Part shown: piece by piece, positions 30,499 through 35,639 of the stretch
How the letters are laid out: each line of letters starts with the position of its first letter
How positions within the stretch are numbered: position 1 is the first letter of the stretch
IMG/VR virus record: IMGVR_UViG_3300005253_000252
Span: 1 to 35,639 of that record
DNA length: 35,639 nt
Strand: one strand, 5' to 3'
Origin: a virus
Made by a program: the position numbers and the translations under genes
The notes under the pieces: model-generated
Told to the model about the DNA's origin: nothing
The model's input: only the letters and a program-made list of their open reading frames with translations
Databases searched by the model: none

Positions 30499-31248
30499 TT
30501 ATCCTCTCATTTGATTCCCTGCAAACTCCATTTCCTCCTTCACCATATCATGATCTATCCCCCTTAAATAAATATTCATAGCATTCTTCCAATCATTCAT
30601 TCCCTGCGTATTTTTATAGAACGCCTCCAGGGCAAAGTTAGTTGCTAGTATTAACAACTCTGGATATATTTCACTATGATAGGATATGTCAGCATCCACT
30701 AACATATTAGAAAAGAAGTCTCCAGTAATAGTTATTGTGTGTGTAGCATCTGTTTTCGGTCGGAAGGTTATTCCATTCTTACTATACCTATCATCCCCAA
30801 ATGTTATATCCTCGAAGTCCCTTGTAAACTCATCAGTGTAATTACCACTTGTCAAAGCCTTTTGTTCTGGGGATAAATTGGATAAGATGGGAGCATAATA
30901 ACGTGGTTGTCCAGCCGTAGATGAGGCTATACTATCCCCATACTCCTCCTGCAACCAGGAATATGTTTTCCTAATCAGTTGATACCTAGCCAAGCCTGTC
31001 CCTTTAATCCACACCTTCTTCACTGCCCTCAAATACTTTATCATCACCTTGTAGTCATTGACAGTTAAATCCTTTATATAACTACCCTCCGACTTCGGGT
31101 TTGGGAGGATAGTGTCCAGCAATCGTTGCCCAGCCTGGATGAAAAAGTTAGCTCCGTTGTCATCGTAGTCAGTGGGGCTAGTGTCAGCAATCAGATCCCT
31201 CCGACCACTTGTATCTATCCACTTTGTTCTAATTTCTAATAAATTCAT
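30499..31248 (-). CDS. Head-tail adaptor-like virion protein
   Basis: Encodes 249 residues from the ATG ending at 31248; an upstream TTG lies within the dyad and is rejected. Helical N-terminal half with RKTYSWLQEEYGD followed by GQPRYYAPI, an order I recall in podovirus adaptor proteins found just after DUF5309-type capsid genes. It likely joins the portal to the tail. AGGGAT is a weak ribosome binding site. The conserved dyad (copy 5) lies in its 5' leader. Confidence 0.6.
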   Translation of the reverse strand: MNLLEIRTKWIDTSGRRDLIADTSPTDYDDNGANFFIQAGQRLLDTILPNPKSEGSYIKDLTVNDYKVMIKYLRAVKKVWIKGTGLARYQLIRKTYSWLQEEYGDSIASSTAGQPRYYAPILSNLSPEQKALTSGNYTDEFTRDFEDITFGDDRYSKNGITFRPKTDATHTITITGDFFSNMLVDADISYHSEIYPELLILATNFALEAFYKNTQGMNDWKNAMNIYLRGIDHDMVKEEMEFAGNQMRG

Positions 31249-31259
31249 AATGAATATCC

Positions 31260-31282
31260 CTATGTTCAACCGTTGAACGTAG
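31260..31282. repeat. Conserved dyad, copy 5
   Basis: CTATGTTCA/TGAACGTAG, loop ACCGT; one base differs from the other copies and leaves a G-T wobble on the plus strand but a C-A mismatch in a minus-strand transcript. It lies between the capsid terminator and the adaptor start. Confidence 0.7.
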
Positions 31283-31286
31283 TGAA

Positions 31287-31307
31287 GGGGAGCTGTAGTG
31301 GCTCCCC
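31287..31307 (-). terminator. Hairpin after the capsid gene, probable terminator or processing site
   Basis: GGGGAGC/GCTCCCC stem of 7 bp with a 7-nt loop, 24 bases beyond the capsid stop on the minus strand. Only a short TT follows, so termination may be partial; that would let capsid mRNA exceed downstream mRNA. Confidence 0.55.
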
Positions 31308-31330
31308 AACAATACTACTCTTGGAAAGGA

Positions 31331-32653
31331 CTAAGCCGTATTATCCTTCCCAACGTTCCTCATCACCATGAACTGGTTGGGGAAATAAAACTTCCAACCA
31401 CCCACAGTGTAGAACCCATCAACCTTTGAATGTTGACCTGGAATCTGCATATCCGTTTCAAATGAAGTTCGTAGATTCAAGCCACCCCCAACGAGGGGAC
31501 TGAACTTCACATTCTTTGGATGCAACAGAACCATAGTATTCTGGTTCGTGGTCTCATGACTGAACAAAGGATGAGTTTTAAAGTGAACTGTCAAGCCAGG
31601 AATTATCCATGTAGTGACTTTAATTCCATAATCCTGTTGACTGACCTTCAACTGAATATCGCCATAAGCTTCCGCAAGATCATTAATTCCCAGCAGGGCT
31701 GCATCACCTGTAAAACAGATAACTTCATTCTCTCCATATCTACCCAACTGCATGAAGTAGGTATTCAACCATTTCTTACCAGCTTGCAGCCAGGTCTTGC
31801 CAGCATAATCCGAGCCGGTATCAGTTAAATAATCAAGAACATTTGCAGGAGCATTATCCGCTACAAAGTTAAATATACCACCGGTCATAGTCAACCGTTT
31901 ACCATTATCTCCTGAGGTATCATACGCCTTACCCCAGAATGCAGTGTTCTCAATATCCTGACTATGGGTATCGAGTAACTCTAACTTCGCCTCGTCATAC
32001 GCATCCCCAGTCCGAAGATGAGTAGCTCGTGCAATATCCGTTAAGTCTAACACGTCCCTGAACTCCTGAACCAACCCATCATACTTAGTCGGGTCGTATG
32101 CAACAGCAGCTGGGGGCACAGAACCCTGAGGAACTGCACTACTATATATCAACACCCTATCCACAGTGGCAAGGTTATAACTTGACGAGGTGCCATGATT
32201 ATCATCATCCTCAATCAACTTAACTGCTATGTAGCTATTGGCTCCATCAACAACTACATCTTTAACTTCCCCTCTCACATCGACCAACAACTGGTCACTA
32301 TCACGTAGGAGGACAAGATGAGTATCCTTAAACTCAACAACCAAGGCTGCTGCCAATTTAACATACACGATTGCAGTTGCAATACCATAGGTACTCTGGT
32401 GGCTCGCATACACATATGGGGTAGCAAGACCAGAATCAATATATACATTAGTAATATCCCCTGCCTTCGTAGGTAGAGTCTTCGTCCACCAGTGATAGTC
32501 AACACTATCCACATTCTCCTCCCTGAACATAGATTGCATTGCATATAGGGGAGCGCTGCCATTAGGATATTCCCTCATGATAAACTCTTCCCAACTTTCA
32601 GGAACCTGATCAGTCACCCAATCTCCAGTTCCTCTCATTCCTAAAAACGCCAT
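31331..32653 (-). CDS. Major capsid protein, DUF5309/SU10-like
   Basis: Encodes 440 residues with the layout of DUF5309-type capsid proteins: an N-terminal MFREENVDS/HWWTKTLP region, a polar insertion at about 100-180, a FRDVLDLTDIARATHLR helix, and the C-terminal FPNQFMVMRNVG. It builds the icosahedral shell. TAAGGAGAATTAAA precedes the ATG, and a strong hairpin follows its stop. Family from pattern memory; length is normal. The highest-expressed late gene is likely this one. Confidence 0.8.
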   Translation of the reverse strand: MAFLGMRGTGDWVTDQVPESWEEFIMREYPNGSAPLYAMQSMFREENVDSVDYHWWTKTLPTKAGDITNVYIDSGLATPYVYASHQSTYGIATAIVYVKLAAALVVEFKDTHLVLLRDSDQLLVDVRGEVKDVVVDGANSYIAVKLIEDDDNHGTSSSYNLATVDRVLIYSSAVPQGSVPPAAVAYDPTKYDGLVQEFRDVLDLTDIARATHLRTGDAYDEAKLELLDTHSQDIENTAFWGKAYDTSGDNGKRLTMTGGIFNFVADNAPANVLDYLTDTGSDYAGKTWLQAGKKWLNTYFMQLGRYGENEVICFTGDAALLGINDLAEAYGDIQLKVSQQDYGIKVTTWIIPGLTVHFKTHPLFSHETTNQNTMVLLHPKNVKFSPLVGGGLNLRTSFETDMQIPGQHSKVDGFYTVGGWKFYFPNQFMVMRNVGKDNTA

Positions 32654-32709
32654 TTTAATTCTCCTTATTTCAAATTAATAAAATAGGAGACAAGCCATCC
32701 ACTTAATCT

Positions 32710-32841
32710 CTATTTCTTTTTTAACTTAACTACTACCTTATCCTTCTTAGGCTCCTTATAAGCTGAAGGAGGTTTACAGTGGGGACAAGGTAAAGGTCCT
32801 CTACAAAAGGGACACACTTCTACTCCAATGGAGTCTTTCAT
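32710..32841 (-). CDS. 43-residue zinc-ribbon protein
   Basis: Read in the gap upstream of the capsid gene: CPFC (C10, C13) and CPHC (C19, C22), then a Lys-rich tail. AAGGAGGTATGT lies just upstream. Four cysteines in the right spacing plus a strong ribosome binding site make it real. A zinc ribbon here parallels those of the left operon. Role unknown. Confidence 0.65.
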   Translation of the reverse strand: MKDSIGVEVCPFCRGPLPCPHCKPPSAYKEPKKDKVVVKLKKK

Positions 32842-32851
32842 ACATACCTCC

Positions 32852-33766
32852 TTATGTTACAGGTAATACAGCTGCATCACGCCAATTCAAACCGCAGTAT
32901 CCAGTTCTCTTACTAACAGCATGATTATCATCTGCAAAATAGATAAAGTGACAATCATCAACAGTAAAAAATCCTACAGTTGGAGTTCCAGTAACTGTAA
33001 TTCCAATACCATTAGTTACATCAACAGTATGAAATTTACAGCCAAGAACTCTCCCATAGGGTCTGTTACCAGTAGTAGGCGTATGAACATAACCTGTACT
33101 TGCAGTTCCAATCTGGAAGAAGGAGTTTATAATAGCACACCGAGTTCCATTCAGTCTAGCTCCAACCAATCCACCACCTATCGTAAAAGAACAGTTCTCT
33201 ATAATAACATCAACAGAGTCATATACACCTGCACCTCCATCAACACCATATGTAGCAGCACCACTACCAAAATGGCAGTTACGTATATGTGTCTTATAGG
33301 TATTTACAGTAGTTGCAACATCAATACATTTATTAGCATTATTTTGAATAAAAGAAAGATTAGCAATCTCAACTTCATTCGCATTAATAGTAAAAATGAT
33401 ATGATCAGCTGCACTGGCTTTCAAGGAAGTAGTTCCAAACATATAATTAGTAGTGTTCATACCAATTAATCTTAACCCTTCCTGTGTTATATTAAGCACA
33501 GCACCTTCATCATATATTCCTTTTTGAATAAGGATAATATCATGAGCTCCTGCAGCAGCTAGGGATTCAGTAACAGTTTTAAAAGATCTCGCCCAGCTTT
33601 TACCATTACCACTGGTTAATATATCACTATCTACATACCAAATTTCACTAGAATAACCTGAGACTATTCCAGGAACATTACGTGCATATAGATTTCCAGC
33701 AATTCTTATACTTCCATCCAGATCTGGGATAATTCCCATTTGAATAAAATCACCTTGAATACTCAT
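32852..33766 (-). CDS. Right-handed beta-helix (pectin-lyase-fold) virion protein
   Basis: Encodes 304 residues. After an N-terminal adhesion part (1-60), successive turns of roughly 22-25 residues with stacked I/V and N positions (LRLIGMNTTN, VEIANLSFIQNN, THIRNCHFGSG, VIIENCSFTIGG, CAIINSFFQIG) mark a parallel beta-helix. Such proteins bind or cleave surface polysaccharide or decorate capsids; no catalytic acids were identified. GGGGGGTGG precedes the ATG. Placed among head genes, so a head-fibre or decoration role is also possible. Confidence 0.75.
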   Translation of the reverse strand: MSIQGDFIQMGIIPDLDGSIRIAGNLYARNVPGIVSGYSSEIWYVDSDILTSGNGKSWARSFKTVTESLAAAGAHDIILIQKGIYDEGAVLNITQEGLRLIGMNTTNYMFGTTSLKASAADHIIFTINANEVEIANLSFIQNNANKCIDVATTVNTYKTHIRNCHFGSGAATYGVDGGAGVYDSVDVIIENCSFTIGGGLVGARLNGTRCAIINSFFQIGTASTGYVHTPTTGNRPYGRVLGCKFHTVDVTNGIGITVTGTPTVGFFTVDDCHFIYFADDNHAVSKRTGYCGLNWRDAAVLPVT

Positions 33767-33777
33767 AATCCACCCCC

Positions 33778-34134
33778 CTACATGTCTGATTTAAGCACTA
33801 TCCACTGCCGACCTGTGCAGCGAAGAGTTGCATATTCATTATCTGCATTCATATTTAGGTCTGACCAATCGGCGAGGGTATCACCATTATCATAAATAGT
33901 ACCTCCACCACCGTAATCTGGAACAACTATATGCAGTATCATTCCCTTTGCCTCGGCAACTCTCGGGAGAAATAAATCCTGCGTCCATGAAGCACTATTA
34001 TAAACAACCACTACATTTTCATAGGGCTTGATATAATAATCATCTCCATTAGATCCAGTATTCCGAATAATCTTCGTACTGGTTTTATTCTCCTCAGCTG
34101 CTTTGGCATAAGCTTGCTGATTTCTTTTATCCAT
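33778..34134 (-). CDS. Decoration-like small virion protein
   Basis: Encodes 118 residues. The LPRVAEAKGMILHIVVPDYGG and DWSDLNMNADNEYATL segments match a recurring beta-sandwich type found in small capsid-associated phage proteins; from memory, function unproven. TTAGGAGTAAATA precedes the ATG. Between an unknown charged gene and the beta-helix gene. Confidence 0.65.
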   Translation of the reverse strand: MDKRNQQAYAKAAEENKTSTKIIRNTGSNGDDYYIKPYENVVVVYNSASWTQDLFLPRVAEAKGMILHIVVPDYGGGGTIYDNGDTLADWSDLNMNADNEYATLRCTGRQWIVLKSDM

Positions 34135-34151
34135 TATTTACTCCTAATAGG

Positions 34152-34661
34152 TTATTCGCCACGTCTATACCTAGACAAGTCACTCATTTGATCCTGTTGA
34201 CTTGACTGTTTCGTTTTCTTTTCTGTTTTAATAGGTATCGTTCGAGAGGCACCTGGTTTCCGAGGAATCCTTACTACCTTCTTTTTTTCCTCAGAGTCTG
34301 CCTGTTCCTCTTTGGTCTCTTTTATTCTGTCTCCTAGTATTGCTTGCACCTCCTGGTCTACTTGATTATAAACTTGCCCAAGTGTAAATTTGGGATTCTT
34401 TGTCTGTATCTCGTTCGTTTTTATAGCCACGAAGTCCTTCAATCCTGGATGCTTGATTGATAACTTTTCAAGCCCTGGATTCTTTCTCCAGAACTCCATA
34501 GCTGCTAAATGTCCTTTAACCCTCTGATCTATAATTTGAGGGACAATCTTCAACACGTCCTGAAATGCCTGTGTCCGCCCTCGTCTATTAGCTTCAGTTA
34601 CTACTTTATTCAACACCTTGTTCATGGAAGTAACATCCTTCTCATCAAAGGTTTCTCCCAT
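34152..34661 (-). CDS. Charged helical virion-operon protein, 5' end uncertain
   Basis: Encodes 169 residues from the ATG ending at 34661, with AAAAGGA four bases before it. It is helical and Lys/Glu/Gln-rich with a disordered basic C-terminus (SRYRRGE), a shape seen in scaffold-like assembly proteins, which is inference. The same frame stays open upstream for at least 29 codons (KGDPPAFLAPVEVKDIVYIE) to about 34750, where the sequence changes character. The gene may therefore be longer and cut by a junction. Confidence 0.6.
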   Translation of the reverse strand: MGETFDEKDVTSMNKVLNKVVTEANRRGRTQAFQDVLKIVPQIIDQRVKGHLAAMEFWRKNPGLEKLSIKHPGLKDFVAIKTNEIQTKNPKFTLGQVYNQVDQEVQAILGDRIKETKEEQADSEEKKKVVRIPRKPGASRTIPIKTEKKTKQSSQQDQMSDLSRYRRGE

Positions 34662-34739
34662 TGTATCCTTTTCTATATATACAATATCCTTTACTTCAAC
34701 AGGTGCGAGGAAAGCAGGGGGATCACCCTTCTTTTCCTC

Positions 34740-34770
34740 TTTCTTTTTTGGCTCTTGGAATAATAAATGG
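34740..34770. other. Apparent sequence junction (assembly chimera or recombination point)
   Basis: To the left, the minus-strand frame of the virion gene still reads as plausible protein; to the right, the plus strand reads as a tape-measure-like protein with no start codon or ribosome binding site. Both cannot be full genes. The two coding messages meet within about 20 bases of 34750. Confidence 0.65.
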
Positions 34771-35581
34771 ACTTGTTCCAGCTATTCGATTTTTTGGGTC
34801 TTTAGTTAGGCCACTTATTGGTAGCCTTACTGGTTTGACTGGAAGAATTTTTGCTATGGGTGCCGCAGGAACGGTTGCTAAAGGTGCAATAGCCATCTTT
34901 GCAGGGGTATTGAAATTGTTTGGCGCAATTGTTGTAGCTGCGGCAATTGCTTCTGGTTTTTTAGATGCTATACTTCGTGGAATTAATCCAATAATGGAAA
35001 AGTTTGGGTTTGAAACAGACAACGCAACTGACTCTCAAATAATTTTTGCTGAAGCTATTGGTTTAGCTATGACTATGCTAAGAGCAATGGGTATTTTTGC
35101 CGGAGAAGTTTTCATTCTTTTAATAAAACAAACAATTAATTTTGCTAAAGCTTTATTCCAAACGTTCTTGTTAATGGACGCAATAAGAAAAATGGATTTC
35201 TCAGAAGTGAACAGGCAGTTCCAAAACATTCAGATGACAATGAAAGAAATTTCAGATGATGTAAATACGGCAACAGACAATATAGCTGGTGGGTTTATGG
35301 ATATTGGTAGAAACATACAAGATATTAGAGACCGACAAAACCAAAGGATATTTAATAGGACAACTACTGGAGACCCAACGGTTTCTGGCTTAGTTGGATC
35401 ATTAGTTCAAGGCGCTCCAACAGTGCCAGCAACTGCTGGTGGAAGAGGAGACATTATATTTAGCCCAGTATTCAACTTAGAAGGGGCTGGACTAAACGAA
35501 AGCGAAATTGCTGCTTTAATAAATCAAAAATCAGAAGAAGAATTTGAGAGATTACTTGCAGCAGTAAGAGAACAAGGATAG
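34751..35581 (+). CDS. 5'-truncated tape-measure-like tail protein (C-terminal part)
   Basis: Encodes about 276 residues with no credible start; an upstream TTG at 34661 would lie wholly antisense to the minus-strand gene. Hydrophobic Gly/Ala-rich helices (LVRPLIGSLTGLTG, GTVAKGAIAIFAGVL, IVVAAAIASGFL) lead to an amphipathic coiled region and a closing GDIIFSPVFNLEGAG and SEEEFERLLAAV, like C-termini of tail tape measure proteins. Such a protein does not belong in a podovirus, which supports a foreign origin of this end. Confidence 0.6.
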   Translation, partial: ALGIINGLVPAIRFFGSLVRPLIGSLTGLTGRIFAMGAAGTVAKGAIAIFAGVLKLFGAIVVAAAIASGFLDAILRGINPIMEKFGFETDNATDSQIIFAEAIGLAMTMLRAMGIFAGEVFILLIKQTINFAKALFQTFLLMDAIRKMDFSEVNRQFQNIQMTMKEISDDVNTATDNIAGGFMDIGRNIQDIRDRQNQRIFNRTTTGDPTVSGLVGSLVQGAPTVPATAGGRGDIIFSPVFNLEGAGLNESEIAALINQKSEEEFERLLAAVREQG

Positions 35582-35591
35582 TGATTAATGT

Positions 35592-35639
35592 ATGGCAGTT
35601 CAAGATGAAAGCACAATGAAAACGAGTGGAACGGCAGTA
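35592..35639 (+). CDS. Partial CDS cut by the window end
   Basis: ATG 35592 follows AAGGA at 12 bases and opens MAVQDESTMKTSGTAV, running off the end. A start like this, after a tape-measure gene, would be a tail or baseplate protein, but 16 residues cannot decide. An ATG at 35588 in another frame stops at once. Confidence 0.4.
   Translation, partial: MAVQDESTMKTSGTAV

Noticed and set aside
34661-34750. Plus-strand start for the right-end tail protein at TTG 34661
   Set aside because: That stretch is antisense to the minus-strand virion gene, has no ribosome binding site and gives an unlikely peptide.
1-35639. CRISPR array, insertion sequence, integrase or attachment site
   Set aside because: No regularly spaced repeats of proper length, no transposase or recombinase motif and no duplicated tRNA end were seen.

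Overview
This window reads as most of a lytic-type bacteriophage genome that is probably podovirus-like. It has no bacterial chromosomal genes, very dense coding, many 4-bp ATGA start/stop overlaps, an endolysin, a phage-type DNA polymerase A, a recombination module and a block of virion genes. The DNA is AT-rich. Ribosome binding sites are unusually complete (AAAGGAGGTGAT-like), which fits a low-GC Gram-positive or similar host; the sequence alone does not identify the host.

Layout. Positions 1-386 are non-coding: an AT-rich stretch, a run of nine G, five tandem 8-bp units, a conserved dyad, a promoter and a leader hairpin. This is the best candidate for an origin and early control region. 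Positions 387-4870 (+) hold a tightly packed operon of very small, mostly unrecognised proteins, many with paired CxxC zinc-ribbon motifs, closed by an intrinsic terminator. A second promoter (4956-4984), nearly identical to the first, drives an endolysin, two small proteins with twin-arginine-like N-termini and a conserved unknown, closed by a second terminator (6576-6608). Positions 6653-19889 (+) carry the replication and recombination module: a Cas4/RecB-like nuclease, a RecA-fold ATPase of the Sak4 type, a DUF669-like candidate ssDNA-binding protein, a tRNA-Tyr, a DUF1937 protein, a ParB-methyltransferase fusion, a SLOG/DUF2493 protein, a DNA polymerase A with an N-terminal uracil-DNA-glycosylase-like domain, and a DUF3987-like helicase/ATPase.

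From 19896 to about 34750 everything is on the minus strand, converging on the plus-strand block. Read right to left in transcription order: an unknown charged protein, a decoration-like protein, a beta-helix protein, a tiny zinc ribbon, the major capsid protein, an adaptor-like protein, small proteins, a large tail-type protein, a GNAT-like protein, a glycine-zipper virion protein, an unknown virion protein, a 1623-residue protein with an HELLH motif, and small hydrophobic proteins, one a holin candidate. Terminase and portal genes are absent.

The last ~890 bases do not fit. A plus-strand tape-measure-like C-terminus begins without a start, abutting a minus-strand frame that is still open, so the sequence looks joined at about 34750. 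Other points of interest are a five-copy conserved dyad at operon boundaries, a one-base frameshift in a small gene, an amber-interrupted gene and a MazG-like stub.
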